Source: Snodgrassella alvi_G (GTDB lineage Bacteria > Pseudomonadota > Gammaproteobacteria > Burkholderiales > Neisseriaceae). Taken from it: a stretch of 44,592 nucleotides of DNA. Where the stretch lies: assembly GCA_946478525.1 (NCBI GenBank), contig CAMLCH010000018.1, positions 1-44,592 on the forward strand, read 5' to 3'. The notes below the pieces were generated by a model. The model worked only from the letters and a program-made list of their open reading frames with translations. It made no database searches and had not been told where the DNA came from. Both the position numbers and the translations under genes were made by a program. Shown here piece after piece: positions 9,217 through 18,433 of this stretch (the stretch's first letter is position 1; every line of letters begins with the position of its first letter).

Positions 9217-11433
9217 ATGATGGAAAAAAGCAATGTTAATCCTTCTGGACAATTAATCACGGCGCGCTTTGCAATTGACGGCATGAGTTGTCAGGCTTGT
9301 GCCACGCGCATAGAAAAGGTATTGCGCCGTCAGGCTGGTATCATCACTGCTGATGTTAATTTTGCCAGTGATGAGCTTCAAGCCAGTTTTGATGCAGATA
9401 TACTGAGTAAACAAAAGATTGAGGAATTAATTGCTAAGGCAGGTTTTAAAGCGCATGCGATTGATGCTTCCAATCTCAAGAATATGCAGGCAGTGATTAA
9501 TGCAGAATCCGGTCATGGTGTACCACTAAGATTAATACTGACCAGCCTTATTGCTTTACCGTTTCTGATAGGCATGTTAGGAATGCTGATCGGTCAGAAC
9601 TGGATGCTACCACCATTATGGCAGTTTATTCTGGCTTCTATTGTCCAGCTAGGATTAGCATGGCCGTTTTATCGTGATGCTTTCAAATCATTACAGGGTG
9701 GTTTGGCCAATATGGATGTGTTGGTATCGTTGGGAACAGTATCTATTTGGTTATATTCTACCGTTATGCTGTTCACTCATAATCATCAGGCACACCAGCA
9801 TATTTATTTTGAAGCCAGTGTCATGGTTATAGCTTTTGTTTCCTTAGGGAAATACTTAGAGCAACGAACCAAAAAACAAAGCCTGAACAGCATGAGCATG
9901 TTGCTTCAACTCACTCCGAAAATCGTTCGCAAACAAATTAATGATGGTTGGCAGGATGTACCTCTAAGCGAGATTCATCAGGGCGACATACTTCAAACTA
10001 ATGCAGGTAACCGCATTGCCGCCGATGGGATAGTTCAAAGTGGTCAAGCCTGGTGTGACGAGAGCTATCTGACCGGTGAATCTAAGCCCTTGTTAAAACA
10101 GACTGGTGATAAAGTGCTCGCCGGTGCTTTGCTTAGTAATGGCAGCATAATTTATCAAGCACAAACTCTTGGCAGTCAGACTTTGTTAGGCGATATGATG
10201 CAGGCGCTGGCACAGGCTCAGGGCAGTAAAGCACCGATAGCGCGCCTGGCCGATAAAGTAGCTATGGTATTTGTGCCTGCAGTGGTCGTAATCTCAGTCG
10301 TTACTTTTATTCTGAATTGGTGGATTAGTGGGGATCTGAATGAAGCTGTTACTCGTGGTGTAGCTGTACTGGTAATTGCCTGTCCTTGTGCATTGGGCTT
10401 AGCTACACCAGCAGCTATGATGGTTGGTATGGGACGTTCCGCGCGTTATGGGGTATGGTTTAAGGATGCAGCTTCACTTGAACGATCGAGTCAGGTTAAT
10501 ACGGTTGTGCTTGATAAAACCGGTACGCTGACTAGTGGAAAACCACAGATAGTTGCCCAGTGGCAGGTACCGGACAGTGATTTAAATAATCAGCAAATCC
10601 TGCAACTGGCTGCAGCGGTTGAACAGCTTACTACTCACCCTTTGGCACAAGCCGTTATACAAGCAGCACAGCAGCAAAATCTGCCGGCATTAATGGCTAC
10701 CAATAGCCACAGTGAAATTGGACAAGGTACTCAGGCACAAATAGCAGGTTATGGTGTAGTTAAAGTAGGTAATCCTGCATGGTGTGGTTTCAACGTACCA
10801 GAACAATTACGACAACAACAATTATGGCAAATTGCCAGCATAGTTGTTGTGGCGATCAATGATAAAGTAGTTGGTGCTTTGGCAATTGCCGATGCATTAA
10901 AAGAGGATACCGTTAGTGCTATCAAGCGATTGCAGCAACAAAATATTGATATTCATATTATGAGTGGCGATCAATACAGTGTGGTGGAGTATGTGGGCAA
11001 ACAACTTGGTATCAGTCATTATCAAGGACAAATGAATCCACGTGCTAAAGCGGATGCAATAGGGAAATTGATGCAACAAGGCAAAGTTGTGGCCATGGTC
11101 GGTGATGGTATTAACGATGCGCCGGCACTGGCCGCAGCTGATATAAGCTTTGCTATGTATGGAGGAGCAGATGTGGCTACTAATACCGCTTCTGCTACCC
11201 TGATGCGCCATTCAGTAACACAGGTGGCTGATGCACTAGCCTTAGCACAGGCTACCGTACGCGTGGTAAAACAAAACCTATTTTTTGCATTTTTCTATAA
11301 TATTCTGGGTATACCGCTGGCAGCCATTGGCTGGCTTAGCCCAGTAATTGCCGGTGCAGCGATGGCCATGAGTTCTATTTCTGTATTACTCAATGCCCTA
11401 AGATTACGAAGCAGTAAACTCAGTTCAAGCTGA
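9217..11433 (+). CDS. copA: Cu(I)-exporting P1B-type ATPase CopA
   Basis: CopA pumps Cu(I) from the cytoplasm to the periplasm. In 738 residues the sequence shows one N-terminal HMA domain (MSCQAC, C25 and C28), the actuator TGES (286-289), the membrane ion site CPC (389-391), phosphorylation motif DKTGT (D433), the HP nucleotide motif (474-475) and GDGIND (629-634). The last two membrane helices carry YN (694-695) and MSS (718-720), the signature of the Cu(I) P1B-1 subgroup. There are two adjacent ATG codons at 9217 and 9220 behind GGGGTGA. It is co-transcribed with copZ. Confidence 0.97.
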   Translation: MMEKSNVNPSGQLITARFAIDGMSCQACATRIEKVLRRQAGIITADVNFASDELQASFDADILSKQKIEELIAKAGFKAHAIDASNLKNMQAVINAESGHGVPLRLILTSLIALPFLIGMLGMLIGQNWMLPPLWQFILASIVQLGLAWPFYRDAFKSLQGGLANMDVLVSLGTVSIWLYSTVMLFTHNHQAHQHIYFEASVMVIAFVSLGKYLEQRTKKQSLNSMSMLLQLTPKIVRKQINDGWQDVPLSEIHQGDILQTNAGNRIAADGIVQSGQAWCDESYLTGESKPLLKQTGDKVLAGALLSNGSIIYQAQTLGSQTLLGDMMQALAQAQGSKAPIARLADKVAMVFVPAVVVISVVTFILNWWISGDLNEAVTRGVAVLVIACPCALGLATPAAMMVGMGRSARYGVWFKDAASLERSSQVNTVVLDKTGTLTSGKPQIVAQWQVPDSDLNNQQILQLAAAVEQLTTHPLAQAVIQAAQQQNLPALMATNSHSEIGQGTQAQIAGYGVVKVGNPAWCGFNVPEQLRQQQLWQIASIVVVAINDKVVGALAIADALKEDTVSAIKRLQQQNIDIHIMSGDQYSVVEYVGKQLGISHYQGQMNPRAKADAIGKLMQQGKVVAMVGDGINDAPALAAADISFAMYGGADVATNTASATLMRHSVTQVADALALAQATVRVVKQNLFFAFFYNILGIPLAAIGWLSPVIAGAAMAMSSISVLLNALRLRSSKLSSS

Positions 11434-11603
11434 TTTTTAAACTCGATTTTAGAAATGATACAAGTATTGTCGCTGCTTATAAGATTTTTAGCAGAAATGA
11501 AAAATACAATTATTTCCAACAGATCGGTAAGTTAGCTTATCTTTTGATAGCAGTCAGACAATTAGCTATTGAAATGATTGTATTTACATCAGGCTGTTTG
11601 TTA

Positions 11604-11634
11604 CCAAAAGCTTATATAAAATATAAGCTTTTGG
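11604..11634. terminator. Perfect 14-bp hairpin between convergent copA and moeA
   Basis: CCAAAAGCTTATAT (11604-11617) is perfectly complementary to 11621-11634 with a three-base AAA loop. It lies between the ends of copA (plus) and moeA (minus). No long T tract follows on either strand, so it may be a bidirectional terminator or a 3'-end stabiliser. Confidence 0.6.
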
Positions 11635-11643
11635 GACTAAGAT

Positions 11644-12837
11644 TTATTTGAGCGGATAAATGGTCAGCCATTGTCCATGTTCGATATTTGTTTGTGGTGG
11701 AATATCAATTAGTACTTGTGCTTCGACACAACCAGATAACATATGGGACCCCTGTTTACTGAGCGGTTTGACTTCAGGACCATTATTGGAAAAGTGGATA
11801 GATGCACGAATAAATTCACGACGTTTCTGTTGATTGGGTGAAATGCTAAAGGCCGCTCTGGCCTGAAAACATTCCGGCAAAGCCTGTAAGATATGGCGAC
11901 CAGCAGCCGTCTGCAGAGCTGGCAATCCCAATAACATAAAGGTCACAAAACTGGCTACCGGATTGCCCGGCAATAACATAACTCGGCAATGCTGAATCTT
12001 TCCCCAGCCAAACGGCTTACCTGGTTTGATCGCTAGCTTCCAATGTTCGATTTCGCCCAATTGCTGTAAGGCTGGTTTAACCAAATCACGGTCACCTACG
12101 GATGCACCGCCGCAAATAATAATGCTATGACTGGTTTTAGCTGCCTGAGCAAGAGTCTGGGTAATGATGTCAAGATTATCCGGCAGAATGCCACCATCAA
12201 TAGTTTCTATTAACGCATGCTCACGTAAACAAGCCAGCAGCATCGGGCGGTTGCTGTCATAAATCTGATGCTGATGTAACGCAGTGCTGGCGTTTACTAA
12301 TTCATCACCGGTAGTAAACACGGTTACACGTAGTTTTTGATAAACTTCTATTTGGCTGACACCTTGTGACGCCGCCAATCCTATCGCCTGAGCATTGAGC
12401 AATGCACCTTTATTGAGCAGAATTGCACCTTGTCTGAGTTCTTCACCCTGTCGGCGAATATTGTCACCTGCTATGGGCGTATGCGTACTGGTAACAACAT
12501 TATCGTTAACACTGGTGTGTTCCTGCATAATGACTGCATCGGTATGTTTGGGAATAGCCGCGCCGGTATAAATGCGTACTGCTTGCCCATGTTGTAAGCT
12601 AATTTGCTGTGAATCACCGGCAGCCATTGTTCCCATAAGCTGCCATTGCGGGCAATCTAAGCCACATATGGCATAGCCATCCATAGCACTATTGTCGAAA
12701 GAAGGCGCATCAGCGACTGCGATAAGTGGTTGAGCAAGAATACGTCCGGCAGCCAGATCAAGCGCAACGATTTCACTGTCGACCATGCAGGTAGATTGTT
12801 GCAGTAATATTTCCTGTCCTTGATAAAAGTCCATCAT
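11644..12837 (-). CDS. moeA: Molybdopterin molybdenumtransferase MoeA
   Basis: MoeA inserts molybdate into adenylylated molybdopterin, the last step of basic Moco formation, in the cytoplasm. The 397-residue protein carries the MoeA N-terminal domain (DAPSFDNSAMDGYAI), the TTGDELV motif, IICGGASVGDRD and the conserved LPGNPVASFVTFMLL in the MogA-like domain, then the C-terminal beta domain ending near TIYPLK. Two ATG codons are adjacent at the start, with GGAG 10 or so bases upstream inside the end of mobA. It is last in the moaD-moaE-mobA-moeA run. No mogA or moaB partner for the adenylylation step is in the window. Confidence 0.95.
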   Translation of the reverse strand: MMDFYQGQEILLQQSTCMVDSEIVALDLAAGRILAQPLIAVADAPSFDNSAMDGYAICGLDCPQWQLMGTMAAGDSQQISLQHGQAVRIYTGAAIPKHTDAVIMQEHTSVNDNVVTSTHTPIAGDNIRRQGEELRQGAILLNKGALLNAQAIGLAASQGVSQIEVYQKLRVTVFTTGDELVNASTALHQHQIYDSNRPMLLACLREHALIETIDGGILPDNLDIITQTLAQAAKTSHSIIICGGASVGDRDLVKPALQQLGEIEHWKLAIKPGKPFGWGKIQHCRVMLLPGNPVASFVTFMLLGLPALQTAAGRHILQALPECFQARAAFSISPNQQKRREFIRASIHFSNNGPEVKPLSKQGSHMLSGCVEAQVLIDIPPQTNIEHGQWLTIYPLK

Positions 12838-12844
12838 GATATTG

Positions 12845-13435
12845 TTACTCCGCTGCGCCTGTTGTAAACATGGCGCTATGGTTATAATTAGTAAAAGGTT
12901 TGTTATCGCTGAAAGTCACCACACTATGGGGGTACGGATGGATAACCGAGCGAACGCTGTGTTTGCCTGAGCTGTTTAGTTGTTGTTCTAGGATCTTTAG
13001 ATGACGTCGACGCATCTGGCAGACAATGGGATGAAGGTGAACAGTATCGGCAGCACAAACTATATTTAAATCTGGCTGTTTATACAGTTCCTGATGAAGT
13101 CGCAATATGATATTGCTGGTTATCCACGGTAAATCACAAGGGATTACCTGCAAATATTGAATATGCTGTGGCATGAGCTGCGCAGCACTGACTATGCCGG
13201 CCAATGGCCCCATTTGGCTATAATCTGGTAAATCAGGGCACACAGGATAGCCATATTGTTGAAATTGAGCAATATCACGATTGGCGCTGATGACAATATG
13301 CTCACTAAAATGACTAAGTTGCTGCAAAATATAGGTTATTAATGGCTGGCCGTTTAGTTGCACCAGAGCTTTGTTAGCTCCGCCTAAGCGCGTACCCAGT
13401 CCGCCGGCCAGAATAATCAGACCTGAATTTGTCAT
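12845..13435 (-). CDS. mobA: Molybdenum cofactor guanylyltransferase MobA
   Basis: MobA attaches GMP to Mo-molybdopterin to make the MGD form used by DMSO-reductase-family enzymes. The N-terminal nucleotide-binding loop reads LAGGLGTRLGGANKAL, followed by SANRD, PLAGIVSAA and the VIPCDLPW metal and nucleotide region. The ATG at 13435 overlaps the moaE stop (TAATG), which suggests translational coupling and gives 196 residues. An in-frame ATG at 13444 and a TTG at 13486 lie upstream inside moaE and would add residues not expected before the glycine loop. No clear Shine-Dalgarno is seen for any of these starts. Confidence 0.92.
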   Translation of the reverse strand: MTNSGLIILAGGLGTRLGGANKALVQLNGQPLITYILQQLSHFSEHIVISANRDIAQFQQYGYPVCPDLPDYSQMGPLAGIVSAAQLMPQHIQYLQVIPCDLPWITSNIILRLHQELYKQPDLNIVCAADTVHLHPIVCQMRRRHLKILEQQLNSSGKHSVRSVIHPYPHSVVTFSDNKPFTNYNHSAMFTTGAAE

Positions 13436-13896
13436 TATTGCCATGATTGTGTGTGTTGCTGGTCGCTGTGTTTCATTTCTACCCAATATTCCTGTCCGTT
13501 AGCAAAGCATTCTTTTTTCCAGAATGGAGCCTCAGTTTTCAAGTAATCCATTATATAACGATTGGCCTGATAGGCATGATCGCGATGCTCACTGGCAGTC
13601 AGCACTAAGACGATTTGATCACCTACAGACAATTTTCCGATACGGTGAATCACACAAGCATAGCTTATTGGCCAACGGTGTACAGCTTGGGAGATGATTT
13701 TACTGATTTCATGTTCAGTAACTTCAGGCATGTGGGTTAGATATAAATGGCTAAGTGGCTGCTGTGGATTGTCGTTCCCTCGTACCTTACCTATAAAGTT
13801 AATTATTGCGCCACAGTTGGCTGCATATTTTTCTGCCAGTTTCAGTTCTTGGTTAATGTCGAAATCCTTTGTCTGCACTAAAATCCTTGTCTGCAT
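13435..13896 (-). CDS. moaE: Molybdopterin synthase catalytic subunit MoaE
   Basis: MoaE, with two MoaD partners, converts precursor Z (cPMP) into molybdopterin by adding two sulfurs. Family blocks are visible: GAIINFIGKVRGN, ISYACVIHRIGKLSVGD, ASEHRDHAYQANRYIMDYLK and APFWKKE. The chosen ATG (13896) lies one base past the moaD stop, with GGAGGG at the end of moaD as ribosome binding site, and gives 153 residues. A longer reading from 13941 would overlap moaD and adds a non-conserved leader. Confidence 0.94.
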   Translation of the reverse strand: MQTRILVQTKDFDINQELKLAEKYAANCGAIINFIGKVRGNDNPQQPLSHLYLTHMPEVTEHEISKIISQAVHRWPISYACVIHRIGKLSVGDQIVLVLTASEHRDHAYQANRYIMDYLKTEAPFWKKECFANGQEYWVEMKHSDQQHTQSWQ

Positions 13897-13897
13897 A

Positions 13898-14146
13898 TTA
13901 CCCTCCCGTAACCGGCGGTAGCAGGGCGACGCTATCTCCATCTTTTAATGGCGTATTGCTATGCTGTATAACGTTATTTACCGCAATTTTGTAGACCTTA
14001 TTTTGAGCCAAAGTTTGCTTCCAAGGTTCTCCACGTTGACGCAAGTATGCCAGTAGTTCTTCGCTATCCTGAAAACTCAGTTCAAGCTGTTCTTCGGTTA
14101 AGCCTAGCTCTTCGGCGAAACGTGCCAAATAGATTACAGTAATCAT
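13898..14146 (-). CDS. moaD: Molybdopterin synthase sulfur carrier MoaD
   Basis: An 82-residue ubiquitin-fold sulfur carrier. The essential C-terminal Gly-Gly is present (LLPPVTGG), where the thiocarboxylate forms. The N-terminus ITVIYLARFAEELG is typical. It is first in the minus-strand Moco operon and divergent from moaA across a 184-base gap that should hold both promoters. Its activating enzyme MoeB is not in the window. Confidence 0.94.
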   Translation of the reverse strand: MITVIYLARFAEELGLTEEQLELSFQDSEELLAYLRQRGEPWKQTLAQNKVYKIAVNNVIQHSNTPLKDGDSVALLPPVTGG

Positions 14147-14330
14147 AATGGTAATATAGCAGTATCAATAATGGTTAATTATGCCGTGTTTTTGTCTTCT
14201 GTGGCAGATGCTGATTAAGAAATGCAATTGGATCTGAATATCGTTATGGTCTAAAATAAGCTTTTATCAGTTTCCACAATGATTTGCCGTTTACAGGAAG
14301 ATTATTTCCAAAACAGACGTTTATTTTCAC

Positions 14331-15305
14331 ATGCTGATTGATCGTTTTAACCGACGTATTGATTATCTGCGTATTTCTGTCACAGATAAATGCGATTTAC
14401 GTTGTACATACTGTATTCCTGAAGGTTTTACTGAATTTGAAAAACCAGCTAACTGGCTATCGTTTGCTGATATTGAGCGAGTAGTGGGTGCCTTTGCACG
14501 CTTAGGCGTATCACGTTTTCGTCTAACCGGTGGCGAACCATTATTGCGTAAAAATTTGCCCGAATTAGTGGCGAGGCTGGCTAGATTGCCAGGGGTGCAA
14601 GATTTGTCGTTAACGACTAATGGCACGCAGTTGACACACTTTGCGCATCAGTTACGGGCAGCAGGGTTAAACCGACTCAATGTTAGTCTGGATTCTTTAC
14701 AACGGGAATGTGTACAGACAATATCTGGTAAGGATTGTTTTGATAAAGTAATCAATAGTTTGCAGGTTGCCCGTAAAGCAGGTTTTGAACAAATCAAAAT
14801 TAATATGGTGCCTTTACCGGGAGTGAATACCGACGAAATTGAAGATATGGTGGCATTTTGTATTGCCAACGGTTTTATCCTCAGATTGATTGAAGTGATG
14901 CCAATGGGAATAAGTGGCAGACAACAACCATACCTTAATCTACTGGAGCTAATTAAAAATCTACAACCCAAATATCATTTGCATGAAAGTAATCGGGATT
15001 TTGGTGGTGGCCCAGCTAAATACTGGGAAAGTTTGGACGGTAGCTTTACACTAGGGCTGATTACACCTCGCTCCCAACATTTTTGTGCTACCTGTAATCG
15101 GGTAAGAATGTCAGTAGACGGTACTTTATATTTGTGTCTGGGGCAGGATCAAAGTTTGGCTTTAAAGCCACTATTGACAGCTAATTGTAGTAATGCAGAG
15201 CTGGAAACTGCGATTAAACAGGCTATTGATCTGAAACCAGAAAAACATGAGTTTAATGAACGACCTGAGAAAATTGTACGCATCATGGCGAAAACGGGTG
15301 GTTAA
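14331..15305 (+). CDS. moaA: GTP 3',8-cyclase MoaA (radical SAM)
   Basis: MoaA carries out the first step of Moco synthesis, a radical rearrangement of GTP that feeds MoaC to form cPMP. The 324-residue protein shows the radical-SAM cluster C21-x3-C25-x2-C28 (CDLRCTYC), the RLTGGEPLLR motif, the second 4Fe-4S site C252, C255 and C269 (FCATCNRVR then LYLCLG), and the C-terminal Gly-Gly needed for catalysis. MoaC itself is not in the window. The gene ends in a strong bidirectional terminator. Confidence 0.96.
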   Translation: MLIDRFNRRIDYLRISVTDKCDLRCTYCIPEGFTEFEKPANWLSFADIERVVGAFARLGVSRFRLTGGEPLLRKNLPELVARLARLPGVQDLSLTTNGTQLTHFAHQLRAAGLNRLNVSLDSLQRECVQTISGKDCFDKVINSLQVARKAGFEQIKINMVPLPGVNTDEIEDMVAFCIANGFILRLIEVMPMGISGRQQPYLNLLELIKNLQPKYHLHESNRDFGGGPAKYWESLDGSFTLGLITPRSQHFCATCNRVRMSVDGTLYLCLGQDQSLALKPLLTANCSNAELETAIKQAIDLKPEKHEFNERPEKIVRIMAKTGG

Positions 15306-15320
15306 CTGCTTTATTCAATC

Positions 15321-15353
15321 AAAAAGCCCACTGTTATAAACAGTGGGCTTTTT
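15321..15353. terminator. Bidirectional terminator between moaA and lctP
   Basis: AAAAAGCCCACTG (15321-15333) pairs perfectly with CAGTGGGCTTTTT (15341-15353) around a 7-base loop. The A run on one side and T run on the other let it end both moaA (plus) and lctP (minus). Confidence 0.93.
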
Positions 15354-15365
15354 GTGCATAGCTTT

Positions 15366-17009
15366 CTAGAACAGTGTTTGCGTCCAAGGTAATAAATAAG
15401 TTTGTATCACTGATAACAAACCGATCAGGACACAAAATATTAAGCTGTAGCGAATGGTAAAACGAAATACCTCCGATTCTTTATTGGCCAGACCTACAGC
15501 GGCACAGGCAATGGCAATGGATTGTGGGGAAATCATTTTACCGGTTACGCCTCCGACCGAATTGACGGCAACAGCCAATACCGGATTCATACCCACTTGT
15601 ACAGCGGTACTGGCTTGTAAAGCAGCAAACAATGCATTAGCAGAAGTATCCGATCCTGTTAAAAATACGCCAAGCCAACCAAGAAAAGGTGAAAAGAAAG
15701 GAAAGGCTTTGCCTGTATCAGCCATCGCCAAGGCAAGGGTAGAAGACAAACCAGAATAATTGACAACATATGCAAAAGCTAATACTAGACCGATAGATAA
15801 AACTGGAAAACGTAAATCGTAAGTGGTTTTAGCAAATGTTGTTATCGCAGTGCGGGGTTTGATTTTGAGCACTAATATAGAAATGATACCTGCTATAAAA
15901 ATAGCAGTTCCCACAGCGCTTAATAGGTTTAGTTTAAATACTGCTGGAATGGGGGTATTGCTGCTTACAATCGGGGTGGTTTTAATAACCAGATTATCCA
16001 GCATTGGCCAGTGAATTATGATTTGGCTAATGCTATCCAGCCAATTTTTCACAGGTTTGATCGTCCAGATACCAACCATAATGGTGAGTATAATAAACGG
16101 TGACCAAGCTTTGCTGATTTGCATAACGCTATATTGATTGGCTGCTTGCTTGCCAGTACCAGCTTTCATGCCCTGAGAGGTATAAATCTCTTTTGGTTGC
16201 CATTTTTTTAGAAACAAAGCCAGACAAATCATACTAACCAATGCGGAAGTAATATCAGGTAGCTCCGGACCAATAAAATTTGCGGTGATAAATTGAGTGA
16301 TCGCAAAAGATAGTCCGGTAACAAGTAATGCAGGCCATGTCTGCTTAATGCCTCGAACACCATCCATAATATAAACAAGACAAAAGGGCATAATGGCCGA
16401 AATAATGGGTAAATGACGACCGGCAAGTTGGGCGATATGATTAGCGTCGAAATTGGCAATTTGCCCACCAACAGTAATTGGAATACCCAAAGCACCAAAG
16501 GCTACGGGAGCTGTGTCGGCAATTAAACATAAACCAGCTGCATACAGCGGATTGAATCCAAGCCCAACTAAAAGAGCGGCACAAATGGCAATTGGTGCAC
16601 CGAATCCAGCCGCTCCTTCAAGAAAAGAACCAAAACAGTAACCGATCAGCATCAATTGTAAGCGCTGGTCTTCGGTGACAGAAAGAATAGATGCTCGAAT
16701 AATGTCAAACTGTCCGCTTTTAATAGTGAGATTGTAGAGGAAAACCGCGGTGATAATAATCCATGCAATTGGCCATAAACCATAAAAGAAACCATACAAT
16801 GCTGAGGAGATGGCCATACCTACGGGCATTTTATAAGCAAATACAGCTACAACGATGGAAAGTAATAAAGTTATGGCACCGGCTACATGCCCTTTCAAAT
16901 TTAGCTTTGTTAAAGCAACGAAAAAAAAGATAATAGGGATTAAGGCTGCAATTAAGGTTAAATACACACTATTGCCTAAAGCTGCGTAACTTTGTTCCCA
17001 TGTATGCAT
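15366..17009 (-). CDS. lctP: L-lactate permease (LctP family)
   Basis: This 547-residue integral membrane protein imports L-lactate (and probably glycolate or D-lactate) with protons. Family blocks are LEGAAGFGAPIAI, SALYGFFYGLWPIAW, LGWLGVFLTGSDTSANALF and VGGVTGKMISPQSIAIA. It has about 13 hydrophobic segments along its length. AGGAG sits 7-8 bases before the ATG. It is a single-gene unit; no lactate dehydrogenase (lldD, dld, lutABC) is adjacent. Lactate as a main carbon source fits the bd oxidase and dicarboxylate transporter in the same window. Confidence 0.95.
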   Translation of the reverse strand: MHTWEQSYAALGNSVYLTLIAALIPIIFFFVALTKLNLKGHVAGAITLLLSIVVAVFAYKMPVGMAISSALYGFFYGLWPIAWIIITAVFLYNLTIKSGQFDIIRASILSVTEDQRLQLMLIGYCFGSFLEGAAGFGAPIAICAALLVGLGFNPLYAAGLCLIADTAPVAFGALGIPITVGGQIANFDANHIAQLAGRHLPIISAIMPFCLVYIMDGVRGIKQTWPALLVTGLSFAITQFITANFIGPELPDITSALVSMICLALFLKKWQPKEIYTSQGMKAGTGKQAANQYSVMQISKAWSPFIILTIMVGIWTIKPVKNWLDSISQIIIHWPMLDNLVIKTTPIVSSNTPIPAVFKLNLLSAVGTAIFIAGIISILVLKIKPRTAITTFAKTTYDLRFPVLSIGLVLAFAYVVNYSGLSSTLALAMADTGKAFPFFSPFLGWLGVFLTGSDTSANALFAALQASTAVQVGMNPVLAVAVNSVGGVTGKMISPQSIAIACAAVGLANKESEVFRFTIRYSLIFCVLIGLLSVIQTYLLPWTQTLF

Positions 17010-17592
17010 GTGTAACTCCTGAATGATTTGGATTTGAGGAGATGAGAAAATGTTATTATTTAGTGAAATATATACTGCTTATCATTAATTTATGTTTTGA
17101 ATATTCTCTTGAGGTGGTGATATTTAACATACTTTAAAAAATTAATATATTAACGTCAATATCTTAATTTTATTCAAGCTTTGATACGATACTAATTTGA
17201 TAAAATAATTATTTTTATTGAATCTAGTTTTTTATAAGTAATTGAAATAACAAAATAACTATTTTATATAACTGATAATTTTTTTTGTAAAAATCAGACA
17301 TAAAATTTATGTGTTTGTTATTTTTTCTCTATTTTTATACAAAATGAGATGGAAATTTAAATTTGTTTATATTTTATTAGATGATAATAACATTATAATA
17401 TGAAAAAGTAGTTTATTGATGTTTTTTTGCTTTTATTTTAAATAAATATTGCTAATAATCAACATAACTTTTTATTAATAATGTAATGCATTCACAAAAT
17501 GATCAAATTGATACGTTATGTTATTTTTGATATGAGTAAGCATAGAAAAAAATTGCTTCTGCTCCATCAATGATAATAGTGTCAGTAACAAC
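17010..17592. other. Long AT-rich upstream region of lctP
   Basis: No gene-like frame is visible. It must carry the lctP promoter on the minus strand and possibly regulator sites, but I cannot point to a convincing operator. Runs of A and T dominate. Confidence 0.4.
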
Positions 17593-18418
17593 GATGTTTG
17601 CCTCTACTTAAACCGAGAAAAAAGCGAAATTTATTTTCTGTTGGTGATAATGAGTTGCAGAGCTTTTGCCGGTGGTTGTATTTATCATAAATTGCTAGCT
17701 ATTTCAGCTTCATGGTCGCTGGTGTATTTATTATTTTCTAGTGCTTTATTTGTTCAGTTGGTTTTTCAGTTTGTTTAATGGTTGTCAAGATACTGCCAAA
17801 GCCAATGCTGTAGTCAGCATTATTTATACGTATACCCTTGGGATCAATACAGTATTTGTTTTGTCTGGTATTTACAATTTTTCGAGATTTTAAAATTTAT
17901 TGTAGCTGTGGCCGTTGGGGTAATTTCTCTGGTGTTGATAGAACTGATACTGCATATAAAATGAGCTGGAATCGGATGCTTGTGACTATAAGAGAGAAAA
18001 TTGGCATCACTGGATGATTTATGCACAAGGTGCAACTGTGAAATTGGTAACTGCTTCGCTGATCTTGGTTGTAGATCGTTTCGGTTTAATAGTCAGTATG
18101 ACAAAAGTATTGACATCAAGTATTGTCTGCATCTTAGCTGGTGAGCAAAGTAAATTGCAACATTCTATTGTACGTAATTAGCTAATCGCGTGACTATTGA
18201 TTTTGTAGGTTTCAATTGTGTTAGCCGGTAGTTTATGCTGGCTTTTTGGGCTGTTTTTTTAAAGCCTTACTTAACGTTGTTGTTCTAACTAAACACAATA
18301 CTGTAATAATTTGCCAAATACTCTTGCATGGCATGGTATTTCACAGTTTAATGTCGGATTAGTAGTGGCTTTGCTGGAGATATGGATATCATTTTTTTCT
18401 CCAGAAGTCTGAATAATC
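17593..18418 (+). pseudogene. Relic of a multi-spanning membrane protein
   Basis: Several hydrophobic, protein-like segments read in changing plus-strand frames: SWSLVYLLFSSALFVQLVFQ (about 17705-17777), TYTLGINTVFVLSGIYNFSR (about 17825-17888), KFIVAVAVGVISLVLIELIL (about 17893-17957), VKLVTASLILVVDRFGLIVS (about 18038-18098) and FNVGLVVALLEIWISFFSPE (about 18343-18410). Stops and shifts fall between them. The order and polarity fit a former inner-membrane protein of at least four helices. I do not recognise the family. It lies directly upstream of the PotD-like gene. Confidence 0.5.
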
Positions 18419-18433
18419 TTATGGGAAAGATGG

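Noticed and set aside
10897..11211. 104-codon minus-strand frame inside copA
   Set aside because: Overlaps conserved ATPase motifs and has no independent support.
11906..11915. GCCGTCTGCA resembling the Neisseria DNA uptake sequence core GCCGTCTGAA
   Set aside because: One mismatch, inside moeA coding sequence, and no other copies noticed in 44 kb; a true uptake repeat would be frequent.
14147..14330. Possible Moco riboswitch in the moaD/moaA gap
   Set aside because: The gap is only 184 bases shared by two promoters and I could not identify the conserved Moco-motif helices.
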